From: Kitasatospora cheerisanensis KCTC 2395 | GTDB lineage: Bacteria; Actinomycetota; Actinomycetes; Streptomycetales; Streptomycetaceae | Direction: 5' to 3' | Length of the DNA: 64,000 nucleotides | Assembly (NCBI RefSeq): GCF_000696185.1 | Contig: NZ_KK853997.1 | Span: 3,549,901-3,613,900 of the forward strand | Notes under the pieces: generated by a model | What the model was told of the DNA's origin: nothing | Database searches by the model: none | Seen by the model: only the letters and a program-made list of their open reading frames with translations | In this document: positions 1 through 8,172 of the stretch, in pieces | Position numbering within the stretch: the first letter of the stretch is position 1 | Layout: every line of letters begins with the position of its first letter | Translations under genes and position numbers: made by a program

Positions 1-74
1 GTGACCGCCAAGGCGCGCTCGAACAGCGACTGGGACTGGGGTGCTTCGTACGGGTAGCTCATCTGCTCGCTCAT
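1..74 (-). CDS. 5' end of an unidentified gene (partial)
   Basis: Only the first 24 codons are inside the window. The reading frame starts at an ATG complementary to 72-74 and begins MSEQMSYPYEAPQSQS, then runs off the left edge without a stop. Codon use is GC3-rich like its neighbours. A second in-frame ATG (codon 5) could be the true start. The product cannot be recognised from this fragment. It is divergent from the gene at 442. Confidence 0.5.
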   Translation of the reverse strand, partial: MSEQMSYPYEAPQSQSLFERALAV

Positions 75-441
75 CCGTTGGGTCCGCGGGGTGGCCTGGA
101 GCCTCTCTTACCCGCACATGGTCTCAAATCGTGTCCTGGCGTTCTGCATGTCGGGCCCGATCATCTGGAACGATGATCCGTGTGCTGCTCCCCTCACTGG
201 CTGTGGCGAAGGTAAGGTCGAGTAGCGCGCGCTCGTGTAGCACGCCAGCAGACGGGTAAGGGGCATGTCCGGAGGGAAAGCCGGACATGCGGGGGTCTGT
301 CGATTCCGGCGAGTTCCGGTGAGGATGGTCCGAGTGTCCGAGAGGCAGGACGGTTTCGACGAGGCCGCGGAGCGCACCCGCAGGCCTGCCGAGACCGGCG
401 GGGGCAGGGAAGCGGGCAGGGGAAGGAGGGGCGAGGGCAGA
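75..441. other. Intergenic region between two divergent genes
   Basis: This 367-bp stretch separates the partial minus-strand gene from the plus-strand gene at 442 and should hold both promoters. I cannot name a convincing -35/-10 pair. It contains one clear hairpin (263-290, listed separately) and, at its right end, the ribosome-binding site AAGGAGGG (423-430). Open frames crossing it lack typical codon bias and are not called. Confidence 0.5.
263..290. terminator. Hairpin in the 75-441 intergenic region
   Basis: GCATGTCCGG (263-272) pairs perfectly with CCGGACATGC (281-290) across the purine loop AGGGAAAG. There is no T-tract. It could be a terminator-like or regulatory hairpin in the leader of the 442 gene; the sequence alone does not decide. 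Confidence 0.4.
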
Positions 442-930
442 GTGGGGGTCACTTACAAGTACTTCGGCGCACCGGACCGCGCCACCGCCGCCAGAGTCCC
501 CACCGCGCTCGGCCCCGGAGGCCTCGGACTCGACGCCGGCGAACTCGGAGCCCTCGGCCGGCTCGGCGACCTGATGGAGACCAGCGGCTCCGGGAACGGG
601 CACCTCTCCACCAAGATCAAGCCGGAGACCATGAGCGCGATGGTCCTCACCGGCATCCAGGGCGTCCCCCTGCACCACGTGCCGCCGCTCGAACTGGTGG
701 TCCTGCACCCCGACTACGCGGTGGTCCAACTCCCGCACACCGTCGTCGAACCGCTCCGGAAGGCCGACGAGACCGAGCTGGGCGCCGCCGCGTTCATCTG
801 GTCCACCGTCCCCGACCGCCGCGGCCCGCGGGACGCCTTCGTCATCTACCAGATGCTGCACGAGTGGCAGGACTTCGCCAACCGCCTCCACGACGCCGGC
901 CACCAGCTGTACTGCCTGGTCTGGCCCTGA
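442..930 (+). CDS. Conserved hypothetical protein, 162 aa
   Basis: Function is not recognised. I chose the GTG at 442 because AAGGAGGG lies 11 bp upstream and the protein then begins GVTYKYFGAPD. The frame is open back to 265, but that extension is arginine- and glycine-rich with non-coding character. The protein is soluble, with no signal peptide or membrane segment. The last 50 residues are rich in aromatic residues and histidine (YQMLHEW, LYCLVWP). It is monocistronic, with the next gene 248 bp away. Confidence 0.65.
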   Translation: MGVTYKYFGAPDRATAARVPTALGPGGLGLDAGELGALGRLGDLMETSGSGNGHLSTKIKPETMSAMVLTGIQGVPLHHVPPLELVVLHPDYAVVQLPHTVVEPLRKADETELGAAAFIWSTVPDRRGPRDAFVIYQMLHEWQDFANRLHDAGHQLYCLVWP

Positions 931-1178
931 CCCGCCTTCCTTTCTGACGGCCGGCCGGAAACGGGTGGACCAGTGCCGTCGGGGGCACCGGCGGATCCTC
1001 CGGTGATGTCGCCCGCGAACTCGCCTGCGGCGGCGCAGGGCAGTCAAGTTGACGACCTGTCACCTCTGCGCTGCCGCAGGGTCTGCCGGCGCGCGTCGGC
1101 ACTCGGGTTCGCGGCCGCCGAGACCCCACGGGCAGCCGCAGGGACCTGACCGCGACCGGCCACCGTAGGCTCACCGCC

Positions 1179-1745
1179 ATGGAACTCCCCGACTGCGGCT
1201 GCCTGCTCTGCGACGACACCGGCGACGAATCCGCGTGGGACGCACGCGACACCCGCATCGCGGCGAACATCCGCGACCACGACTGGAACGTCAACGGGGT
1301 CGCCGGCGGCGGACTGCCCGGCGACTGGTCCTACTCGATCGGACTGTGGCACACCCTGCGCAGCCCCGAGGTCAGCATCTTCGGCATCCCCTCGCAGACC
1401 GGTATGCGGATCGTCAACGTCCTCGCCCGCGAGATCCGGGCCGGGCATCCGCTCGAACCGGACCAGCGCCGCGACGACGTCCTGGGCGGCGGGTTCTCGG
1501 TGGCGATCCGGCCGGTCCACCCCAGCTGGTACCTCTGCTTCTTCGGTGCCGGGGTCGACTTCTACCAGCGACCTCCGCTGCCCATCACCCAGATGTTCTG
1601 GCCGGACAAGCAGGGCCGCTTCCCCTGGGACGAAGGTGTCGAAGCGACCTGCCGCGCCGCCCAGCCGCTCCTGTGGGTACCCCGCGAGGAGTCCACCGGC
1701 CCGTGGGCGGACTCCGAGCCCGTCCAGTACCGACCGCACGGGTGA
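1179..1745 (+). CDS. DUF4262 domain protein, 188 aa
   Basis: The protein matches the DUF4262 pattern: an N-terminal Cys pair (CGCLLC), a central GDWSYSIGLWHT segment and a conserved aromatic patch (WYLCFFG). DUF4262 proteins are cytosolic and of unknown function, and are scattered in actinobacteria. The ATG at 1179 puts the Cys pair at the extreme N-terminus, as is usual. It is preceded by 248 bp without a gene. No operon partner is evident: the next gene is on the other strand and convergent. Confidence 0.75.
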   Translation: MELPDCGCLLCDDTGDESAWDARDTRIAANIRDHDWNVNGVAGGGLPGDWSYSIGLWHTLRSPEVSIFGIPSQTGMRIVNVLAREIRAGHPLEPDQRRDDVLGGGFSVAIRPVHPSWYLCFFGAGVDFYQRPPLPITQMFWPDKQGRFPWDEGVEATCRAAQPLLWVPREESTGPWADSEPVQYRPHG

Positions 1746-1938
1746 CCGAAGCGAACAGGCCCCGCCCGGAGTGCCAGTCCGCGTCCGGATGGTCGGACTC
1801 GATGAGGTGGACCACGAGATCCCAGAACCGGGCGGTGCGGAAGCGGTCGCCCCTGGGCGGCGTCCTTCGGCCGGGAGACGACACCGCCACCGGCGCTGCC
1901 CGCTGCCGCCCTGACGCGGCGTCCGTCCGGGCGGCCGT

Positions 1939-2475
1939 TCAGGGGTGTGGTCGGCGTGGGGCGGTGAGGTTCCACTCCGCCGGGAGGGGGCTGTCGCAGG
2001 CGGCGCAGGTCAGGTCGTCGTCCTTGACCAGGTTGACCTGGCCGCAGGTCGGGCAGCGGCGGAAGAGGAAGGCGTGGGTGAACGCGTCGGGTCGGGGCAG
2101 CTGGGCGTGGTCGAGGGCGGTGGCGGTGGCGGACCAGGAGTCGAGGCCGGGGCAGTAGCCGGTGGAGAGGTTGCTGATCTCGGAGACCGCCCAGTGGCCG
2201 GTGCTCTCATCGGCGAAGCAGATCTCCCCCGCTGCCAGGACGTCCGCGCCGCCGGCGCAGGCGACGTGCTCGCTGCGGCGCGGGGCCAGCCGCAGGACAC
2301 CGGTGAGGTCGACCACGTAGGTGAACGGGGCGGTGCGTTCGTCGGGCGGGGATTCGGCCAGCCAGGCGGTGAGTTCGGCCGGGGTGCGGACGGCGCGGCC
2401 CAGGGTGTGGCGGCCGGCGCGGGCGAGCAGGTCGGGTGGGCCGACGTAGGCGAAGGCGCGAGGAAATCCGGTCAT
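1939..2475 (-). CDS. Hypothetical protein with C-terminal zinc ribbon, 178 aa
   Basis: Unknown function. The C-terminus carries two CxxC knuckles (CPTCG near residue 141, CAACD near 156), a classic rubredoxin-like zinc ribbon. The preceding 140 residues form a soluble domain with FTYVVDLTGVLRLAPRRSEH, reminiscent of small proteins that report on stored entities, but I cannot name the family. It lies 42 bp downstream of the LysR gene on the same strand and could be co-transcribed with it. Confidence 0.65.
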   Translation of the reverse strand: MTGFPRAFAYVGPPDLLARAGRHTLGRAVRTPAELTAWLAESPPDERTAPFTYVVDLTGVLRLAPRRSEHVACAGGADVLAAGEICFADESTGHWAVSEISNLSTGYCPGLDSWSATATALDHAQLPRPDAFTHAFLFRRCPTCGQVNLVKDDDLTCAACDSPLPAEWNLTAPRRPHP

Positions 2476-2517
2476 GCGGCGACAGTAAAGCGCTGCGGCC
2501 GAGGGGTTGACTCGGCG

Positions 2518-3417
2518 TCAGTACGGCGGCCCGGCGGCTGCCGCGCGGAGGTGCGGCAGGAAGGCGGTGACGGCCGGGGTGGGGCGGTGGCCGCGGCGGG
2601 TGGCGGTGTGGACGTGGCGGACCGGGGTGTCGTCCGGGTGCAGTGGGACGAGGGCGAGGTCGGGGCGGGCCGCGCGGGCGGCCAGGGACGGGATCAGGGT
2701 GATGCCGAACCCCGCCGCGACCAGGCCGAGCTTGGCCGTCCAACCGGCCACCTCGTACGCGACGCGCGGCCGGAACCCGCTGCGGGCGCAGGAGGCGAGC
2801 AGGGTCGATTCGAGGCGGCGGCTGGCGGCGATCCAGGGCTCCTCGGCGAGTTCGGCCAGCCGCAGCCGACGACGGCGGGCCAGCCGGTGGCTGCGCGGGA
2901 GAGCCACCAGCACCGGGTCGTCGGCGATCCGGTGCAGCTCGAACCGGTCGGTGTCGTACGGGTGTTCCGGGTACGCGGTGACCAGTGCGAGGTCGATCGC
3001 GCCGTCCGCGAGCAGGTCGAGCAACTGCGCCGAGAGGCCCTCGGTGAGGGTCGGCGCGATGCCGGGGTGCGCGGCGCGGAACGCGGCCAGCGCGGCCGGG
3101 ACGAGCGCCGCGTTGGCGCTGTCGAACGCGCCGAGCCGCAGGTGGCCAGTGGTGAGGCGGGTCAGTGCGGTGAGGTCGTGGCGGGCGGCGTCCAGCCGGT
3201 CGAGCACGGCTTCGGCGTGCGGCAGCAGGGCCCGCCCGTGCTCGGTGAGGCGTACGCCGCGGGCCAGCCGGTCGAACAGCGGCGCCCCGAACTCGTCCTC
3301 CAGGGTGGAGATCTGACGGGACACCGCGGACTGGGTGAACCCCAACTCCTCCCCCGCCGCCGTGAAGGAGCCGAGCCGGGCGGCGATGCGGAAGACGTCG
3401 AGCCAAGCCATGTCCAT
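2518..3417 (-). CDS. LysR-family transcriptional regulator, 299 aa
   Basis: A typical LysR-type regulator by length and layout. Residues 1-60 hold the winged helix-turn-helix (SFTAAGEELGFTQSAVSRQI), followed by a linker helix and a periplasmic-binding-protein-like effector domain from about residue 90. It is divergent from the oxidoreductase at 3483, the usual LysR arrangement with its target. The 65-bp gap between them has an A/T-richer patch (3440-3450) where the operator should sit. Effector unknown. Confidence 0.9.
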   Translation of the reverse strand: MDMAWLDVFRIAARLGSFTAAGEELGFTQSAVSRQISTLEDEFGAPLFDRLARGVRLTEHGRALLPHAEAVLDRLDAARHDLTALTRLTTGHLRLGAFDSANAALVPAALAAFRAAHPGIAPTLTEGLSAQLLDLLADGAIDLALVTAYPEHPYDTDRFELHRIADDPVLVALPRSHRLARRRRLRLAELAEEPWIAASRRLESTLLASCARSGFRPRVAYEVAGWTAKLGLVAAGFGITLIPSLAARAARPDLALVPLHPDDTPVRHVHTATRRGHRPTPAVTAFLPHLRAAAAGPPY

Positions 3418-3482
3418 CGGGCATGGCTACCATGCGAGACATTCGTTTGTCGCCTGCCTAAGGCGCCTCTAGCGTGGCGGGC

Positions 3483-4298
3483 ATGGAGATCACGGAGCGC
3501 ACAGCCTTCCTCGGACTCGGGCGGATGGGCCTGCCGATGGCCCGCCGACTCGCGGGCGTCACCAGCGAGTTGACCGTCTGGAACCGGACACCCGGCCGCG
3601 CCGGCGACCTCACTGAGGCCGCCACCCCCGCGGAGGCGGTGCGCGGGGCCCGGATCGTCGTCACCATGCTGTCCGACCCGGCGGCGGTCGACGAGGTCGC
3701 GGCCCGCTTCGTCCCCGCGCTGGAGCCCGGCACGCTGTGGATCGAGATGTCCTCGATCGGCCCCGCGGCGGTGGTCGGCCTTCGCGCGCAACTCCCCTCC
3801 GGGGTGGGGATGGTGGACGCGCCGGTGCTGGGCAGCGTCGGCCCCGCCGCGAGCGGTGACCTGGTGGTGTACGCGGGCGGCGAGAACGCCGAGCTGGACC
3901 GGGCACAGCCCGTCCTGGAACGCCTCGGCCGGGTCGTCCGGTGCGGCGGACCCGGCCTGGGCGCCGCACTCAAGGTGGTGGTGATCGGCGCTGTCGTCGC
4001 CTCCGTCACCGCGACGGGAGAGGCACTCGCCGTCGCCGAACGGCTGGGCGTCCCCGAGGAGTTGGCCCGCGGCGCGCTGGCGGCCGGGCCGCTGGCGGGC
4101 ATCATGGGGCGGATCACGACCACGGAGGCCGACTTCCCGATCCGCCTCGCCGCAAAGGACTTGGCCCTGGCCGACGGCGGGCCCGTCTTCGCAGCGGCCC
4201 GCGCCACGCTCCTGGCCGACCCCGCTCTCGCCGAGAAGGACCTCTCCGAGATCACCACGGCACAGCGGGAGCGGCTCGCCCGGGCGGGAGGAAACTGA
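3483..4298 (+). CDS. NAD(P)-dependent oxidoreductase, 3-hydroxyisobutyrate dehydrogenase family, 271 aa
   Basis: A beta-hydroxyacid dehydrogenase-type reductase. The dinucleotide-binding motif GLGRMG is at residues 11-16, the substrate-binding signature region APVLGSVGPAASG is in the middle, and the catalytic-lysine region GLGAALKVVV follows. The family normally has K-x-x-x-N; here the Asn position is a hydrophobic residue, so activity may be altered or the protein may be an imine-reductase-like member. The ATG at 3483 starts right before the Rossmann strand; a GTG at 3474 is the alternative. Likely target of the divergent LysR regulator. Confidence 0.85.
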   Translation: MEITERTAFLGLGRMGLPMARRLAGVTSELTVWNRTPGRAGDLTEAATPAEAVRGARIVVTMLSDPAAVDEVAARFVPALEPGTLWIEMSSIGPAAVVGLRAQLPSGVGMVDAPVLGSVGPAASGDLVVYAGGENAELDRAQPVLERLGRVVRCGGPGLGAALKVVVIGAVVASVTATGEALAVAERLGVPEELARGALAAGPLAGIMGRITTTEADFPIRLAAKDLALADGGPVFAAARATLLADPALAEKDLSEITTAQRERLARAGGN

Positions 4299-4875
4299 GC
4301 GGCCTTCGCGGCACCAGGGAACGCCGCTCCGGGCCTGCGGAGCCCACCGGCCGACGGTACGGCGGCTCTGTCACCGGCGGCCAGTAGGGCAAGGGCTGCA
4401 AACAGGGGGCCGCGGGAGGGTGAACGTGGCGACGCAGGCAGCGAGTTGGGCGGCGCTGCATGCGCTGCTGGTGTGGCCTTCGCGGCCGACGGGGCGGTGG
4501 CCGAGGGACAAGGACGACGGCGGCGGACAGGCCGGCGGCGAGGCCGTCCGGGCAGCATCCGGCGGCGAGTTGCCAGGTGGAGGTGCTGGCGGCGGAGACC
4601 AGCAGGGTGAGAACCGTGAGCACCACACCGCCGAGGAGAGGGAACAGGACGACGCCGTTCAGGTCTGCGGCGGCGGTCGGCAGGGTGGGCACGACGGCCG
4701 GGGCGGCGAAGCCGGTGAGGCAGGCGCTGACGGCCCGGTGCACCTGGGCGAAGATCCCGTCCACGGCGCGCGCTCCCCGGGCGTCGACGGCAGACAGCGG
4801 TCCCCGAAAGCCAGCCGCACCTGACAGGCGATCAGCAAAGCGTCCGCAAAGGGATCTTGGCGCGCGGCCCGGCAC
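4252..4875 (-). CDS. Doubtful membrane-protein frame, possibly degenerate
   Basis: This frame includes a plausible hydrophobic segment (GVVLFPLLGGVVLTVLTLLV) and a second weak one, preceded by a normal-looking stretch (VDGIFAQVHRAVSACLTG). It then collapses into arginine/proline-rich sequence that overlaps the end of the oxidoreductase gene. This could be the remains of a small membrane protein broken by a frameshift near 4500, or chance. I do not assign a function. Confidence 0.2.
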   Translation of the reverse strand: MPGRAPRSLCGRFADRLSGAAGFRGPLSAVDARGARAVDGIFAQVHRAVSACLTGFAAPAVVPTLPTAAADLNGVVLFPLLGGVVLTVLTLLVSAASTSTWQLAAGCCPDGLAAGLSAAVVLVPRPPPRRPRRPHQQRMQRRPTRCLRRHVHPPAAPCLQPLPYWPPVTEPPYRRPVGSAGPERRSLVPRRPLSFLPPGRAAPAVPW

Positions 4876-4925
4876 TGACTAAGGTCGCCGGGCACCCATC
4901 GACGCACACCCACGGGGAGACACTC
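4299..4925. other. Long region with no confident gene
   Basis: No strong gene is seen in these 627 bp. The only candidate is the minus-strand frame described separately (4252-4875). Several short GC-rich inverted repeats occur, for example around 4310-4345, but none has a convincing T-tract. The right end carries the ribosome-binding site (GGGGAGA) of the PEBP gene. Confidence 0.4.
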
Positions 4926-5453
4926 ATGACCGCTGCCGCCCGGCCGCCGCTGCCGGACACGTTCCTGCGGCCCGTCCCGACGTTCACGCTGACCAGTGCG
5001 GAGGTGGCCGACGGGGGCCGGCTGGGCGAGGAGCAGGTCTACCAGGGCGGGAACCGGTCGCCGCAGCTCAGCTGGTCGGGCTTCCCGGCGGAGACCCGGA
5101 GCTTCGCGGTGACCTGCTTCGACCCGGACGCGCCGACCGGCTGCGGCTGGTGGCACTGGCTGCTGTTCGACCTCCCGGCGACCGTCACCGAGTTGGCGTC
5201 CGGCGCGGGCACCGGCGAGTTCCCCGGCCTGCCGGCGGGCGCGGTGCACGGTCGCAACGACTACGGCACCCGGGACTTCGGCGGCGCCGCCCCGCCGCCC
5301 GGCCACGGCCCGCACCGGTACGTGTTCACCGTGCACGCGCTGGGGGTGGACTCGCTGGGCCTGGACGCGGACACCTCGGCGGCGGCGATCAGCGGCACGC
5401 TCGGCTTCCACGCGCTGGCCCGCGCCACGGTGGTCGCGGAGTACGAGAGCTGA
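4926..5453 (+). CDS. YbhB/YbcL-family PEBP protein, 175 aa
   Basis: A phosphatidylethanolamine-binding-protein (Raf kinase inhibitor-like) fold. It has the DPDAP anion-binding motif at residues 66-70, the downstream histidine in WWHWLLFDLP (H77), and NDYGTRDFGG. Bacterial members are cytosolic or periplasmic, with no settled role. I chose ATG 4926 because GGGGAGA precedes it and the protein then begins at the usual place. It is monocistronic and followed by DnaA-box-like repeats. Confidence 0.88.
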   Translation: MTAAARPPLPDTFLRPVPTFTLTSAEVADGGRLGEEQVYQGGNRSPQLSWSGFPAETRSFAVTCFDPDAPTGCGWWHWLLFDLPATVTELASGAGTGEFPGLPAGAVHGRNDYGTRDFGGAAPPPGHGPHRYVFTVHALGVDSLGLDADTSAAAISGTLGFHALARATVVAEYES

Positions 5454-5476
5454 TCCCCGGCGGCGGAGCCGGACGC

Positions 5477-5538
5477 TCGTCCACAGGCCTGTGGACAACT
5501 GCCCGCCACCGGCCCGGCCGTCCACAGCCTGTGCGCAA
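5477..5538. repeat. Cluster of four DnaA-box-like 9-mers in two inverted pairs
   Basis: TCGTCCACA (5477-5485) and TGTGGACAA (5490-5498, the exact complement of the Streptomyces DnaA box TTGTCCACA) form one inverted pair. CCGTCCACA (5518-5526) and TGTGCGCAA (5530-5538) form a second. The first pair also makes a short hairpin downstream of the PEBP gene, so terminator activity is an alternative. Confidence 0.45.
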
Positions 5539-5611
5539 CGGGCCGGCGGTCGGACCGGTCGGCGGTCGGGCTCAGGCAGGCCCAGGCGGACTCGGGAGAC
5601 CTCAGGAGGCC

Positions 5612-6370
5612 TCAGGCGTCGAAGTCGTACTCGAGGATGTACGAGGACGAGTCGAGCACCATGGCGTTGAACTCCACCGCCTGACCGTCCTCGGCGAACG
5701 CGGTGCGGTGGACCAGGAAGACCGGCGTGCCGGGGGCCAGGGCGAGGCGTTCGGCCTCGTCGCCCGCGGGCATCCGGGAGCGGATGTGCTCCTGGAAGTG
5801 CACCGGCTTGTGGCCGAGTTCGGCGAGCCGGGCGTAGGTGCCGCCGGGGCCGGTGTCCGGGTCGGTGATCCGGCTGCCGGCGACCAGGGCGGCGGGCAGG
5901 TAGGACTCGGAGAGCAGCACCGGCTTGCCGTCCAGCACGAAGCGGCGGCTGCGCACGCAGGCCGGCTCGCCGGGCTTCAGGCCGAGCACGGCGGCGATCT
6001 GCTCGGGCGCCTCCCGTTCGTCGACGGTCAGCTGGTCGACCGTCAGGTCCCGGGCCGCTATGTCGGCGGACCAGACCGAGGTGCCGCTGCCCCAGGTCCG
6101 GCCGGAGAGCCGCTGGATGCCGCGGCGCCTTATCGGCCGGAACTCCCGCACGAAGACGCCCACGCCCTTGCGGGCCTCCGCGATCCCCTCGGTCTGCAGC
6201 ACGCCGAGCGCCTGGCGGGCCGTCATGCGGGCCACGCCGTACGTCACCATCAGGTCGTTCTCGCCCGGGAGTCGGTCACCGGGTCGGTAGCGGCCGGAGT
6301 CGATGTCGCGCTTGAGGTCCTCGGCGATCCGCTGGTACTTGGGCTGGGTGGCGCGGGGGTGACTGGTCAT
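5612..6370 (-). CDS. GntR-family transcriptional regulator with UTRA domain, 252 aa
   Basis: HutC-subfamily repressor. The N-terminal GntR winged helix spans residues 8-75 (PGDRLPGENDLMVTYGVARM). The UTRA effector domain spans about 95-245, ending YILEYDFDA. I chose ATG 6370 because the sequence upstream lacks coding character and contains operator-like repeats. It is divergent from the ATP-binding protein at 6549, and the shared region has three TCTAGA-centred sites, suggesting autoregulation. The ligand is unknown; many UTRA regulators sense sugar phosphates or amino acids. Confidence 0.9.
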   Translation of the reverse strand: MTSHPRATQPKYQRIAEDLKRDIDSGRYRPGDRLPGENDLMVTYGVARMTARQALGVLQTEGIAEARKGVGVFVREFRPIRRRGIQRLSGRTWGSGTSVWSADIAARDLTVDQLTVDEREAPEQIAAVLGLKPGEPACVRSRRFVLDGKPVLLSESYLPAALVAGSRITDPDTGPGGTYARLAELGHKPVHFQEHIRSRMPAGDEAERLALAPGTPVFLVHRTAFAEDGQAVEFNAMVLDSSSYILEYDFDA

Positions 6371-6390
6371 GGCGGCGGGTTTCCTTCCCC

Positions 6391-6464
6391 TCTCTAGACA
6401 TCCTACGCACGGTCCACCCCCTGATGCATTGACATCTCTAGAGATTTCAGCTTGTCTAGAGATG
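6391..6464. promoter_or_regulatory. Three GntR-type operators centred on TCTAGA
   Basis: TCTCTAGACA (6391-6400), the perfect palindrome ATCTCTAGAGAT (6434-6445) and TGTCTAGAGATGA (6452-6464) all share the TCTAGA core. They lie between the divergent gntR gene and the ATP-binding protein gene. HutC-subfamily GntR proteins bind this kind of short palindrome, so these are likely its operators and would control both directions. Confidence 0.7.
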
Positions 6465-6548
6465 ATTGCATCTGACATACCCTCATATCGGCTGCCGAGT
6501 CTCCCGTCATCGAGCGTTCATCGAGCGAATCCGCGTGAGGAGTCCGCC

Positions 6549-7055
6549 ATGTCCGTGCACCGTCGATGGTTCTCCCTGCCCCGCGAGCCCGCCACCGTCG
6601 CCGCCGGACGCCGCCGGGTCCGCGCACTCATCACCGCCTGGGGCGGCGCCCCGCTGGACGAGGACACCCAGTTGACGGTCGACCTGGTCACCTCCGAACT
6701 CCTCGGCAACGCCGTCCGCCACGCGACCGGCCGGGCCGTCACGGTCGGCGTGCACGCCGATCCGCTGCACCACCGGGCGGTCATCGAGGTCTACGACAGT
6801 TCTCCCGCGCTCCCGGTGGCCGGCCGGCCCGACCAGGACTCCGAGTCCGGCCGGGGCGTCCTGCTGATCGCCGAACTCGCGCTCGCGCACGGGGTGATCC
6901 GCAAGCGCTCGGGGAAGTGGGTGTGGGCGGAGATCGCCCTGCCGGGCGGCCGGATCGCCCGGCAGGGGTGGTGGCCGAGCCAGGGCCCGCCGGACGGCAC
7001 CCGCCAGAAGACCCCGGCCGACCGGCTCGCGCCCGGGGCCGTGACCTGCCGCTGA
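6549..7055 (+). CDS. Anti-sigma-factor-like ATP-binding protein (HATPase_c_2), 168 aa
   Basis: A small GHKL ATPase of the RsbW/SpoIIAB-like group abundant in Streptomyces. The N-box is in SELLGNAVRHA and the G-box in ESGRGVLLIAELA. Members act as serine kinases/anti-sigma factors or as regulatory ATPases. ATG 6549 is preceded by TGAGGAG (6536-6542). It is divergent from the GntR gene and probably under its control. No sigma factor or anti-anti-sigma partner is adjacent. Confidence 0.85.
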   Translation: MSVHRRWFSLPREPATVAAGRRRVRALITAWGGAPLDEDTQLTVDLVTSELLGNAVRHATGRAVTVGVHADPLHHRAVIEVYDSSPALPVAGRPDQDSESGRGVLLIAELALAHGVIRKRSGKWVWAEIALPGGRIARQGWWPSQGPPDGTRQKTPADRLAPGAVTCR

Positions 7056-7182
7056 GCGCCGACCGCCAGGCGGCCGGCGGCAGGCCCGAAGGCCGTCAGG
7101 CCCTCGGACGCCCAGGTCCTCGGACGCTCAGGACCTCACGCCGCAGACCCGAAGGCCCGAAGGCCCTCAAACGCTCAGGCGC
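7056..7182. repeat. Degenerate short direct repeats between convergent genes
   Basis: The 127-bp gap between two convergent genes is made of imperfect repeats of the units CCCGAAGGCC and CTCGGACGCTCAGG. A similar CTCAGG-rich tract lies at 5571-5615 beyond the GntR gene. The units could form weak terminators; I see no gene in them. Confidence 0.4.
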
Positions 7183-8172
7183 TCAGGCCGTCAGGCGGCG
7201 GTGGAGCTCCTCCGTCCCCCGGCCCAGGGTCCGGGCGGCGAGCCAGGCCGCGGCGCCGGCGCCGTTCCGGGCCGTGGAGACCTCGGCGTCCGGCCAGCGG
7301 TCGGCCAGCCTGGGGCGCAGGTGTGCGGCGAGCGCGGTGTCGGAGGCCAGCAGGCCGCCGGCCAGCACCAGCGGCAGCGGGGACGCGGGTTCGCGGATCA
7401 GGGCGAGGGTGTCGATCAGGTGGTCGGCGGCGCGCTCGACCAGGGCGACGGCCACCGGGTCGCCGGCCGCGGCGCGGTCCAGGACGATCGGCGCGAGCCG
7501 GGCCAGCCGGGCGGGCGCCTCCGCATGGGCGGCGGCGATCAGCGCGGAGCGGGGCTCGCTGCCCGGGCCGTCCGGTCCGACCAGGGCCTCGGCGATCGCA
7601 CCGGCCAGACCGGGCAGCCGAAGTGACGGTTCGTCGAACGGCATCGCGCGGTCCACGGCGGTGAGCGCAGCGGAGACCGCCTCCCGGCCGAGCCACAGCC
7701 CGGAGCCGCGGTCGCCGAGCAGCCAGCCGTGGCCGTCGGCGGTGCGGCGCAGGGCGTGGCCGCGGATCTCGGCGGCGATCGCGCCGGTGCCGCTGAGCAG
7801 CAGGGTGCCGTCGGCGGCGGCCGTCCCGGCGGCGTGCGCGAGTTCGGCGTCGCCGACCAGCCGCGGGGTGACGGTCAGGCCGACAGTGGGCCAGAGCGCC
7901 AGGACCTCCGGCGGGGCGAGCGAGCCGCCGGCCAGGCCGATCACGCCCGCCGCGACCCGGCCCGGGTCGAGCGGGCCGAGTGCGGCGCGGACGGCGCCGC
8001 CGATCTCCCGGACGGCGGTCTCCGCCCCGTGCGCGACCGGGTTGCCGCCGGCGCCGTGCGCGGTGCCGAGGATCCGGCCGTCCAGGGTGGCGACCAGGGC
8101 ACGGGTGCTGGTGCCGCCCACGTCGAGGCCGAGCACCAGCGCTTCCGCCGGGTCGTGCTGACGGGTCGTCAT
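7183..8172 (-). CDS. BadF/BadG-family sugar kinase, GlcNAc/MurNAc kinase-like, 329 aa
   Basis: An ASKHA-fold kinase. The phosphate-1 motif GLDVGGTSTRA lies at residues 15-25, phosphate-2 in LLLSGTGAIA, and GWLLGDRGSGLWLG is typical of N-acetylglucosamine kinases and of MurK, which phosphorylates MurNAc and GlcNAc. Its ATG overlaps the stop of the upstream SIS gene by 4 bp, so the two are translationally coupled. A DasR-like operator precedes the pair, supporting an amino-sugar substrate. Exact sugar specificity is inferred. Confidence 0.82.
   Translation of the reverse strand: MTTRQHDPAEALVLGLDVGGTSTRALVATLDGRILGTAHGAGGNPVAHGAETAVREIGGAVRAALGPLDPGRVAAGVIGLAGGSLAPPEVLALWPTVGLTVTPRLVGDAELAHAAGTAAADGTLLLSGTGAIAAEIRGHALRRTADGHGWLLGDRGSGLWLGREAVSAALTAVDRAMPFDEPSLRLPGLAGAIAEALVGPDGPGSEPRSALIAAAHAEAPARLARLAPIVLDRAAAGDPVAVALVERAADHLIDTLALIREPASPLPLVLAGGLLASDTALAAHLRPRLADRWPDAEVSTARNGAGAAAWLAARTLGRGTEELHRRLTA

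Noticed and set aside
1945..3573. Long plus-strand open frame (542 codons) across the LysR/zinc-ribbon genes
   Set aside because: It is antisense to two well-supported genes; its translation is Gly/Arg-rich, typical of the shadow frame of GC3-biased genes on the other strand.
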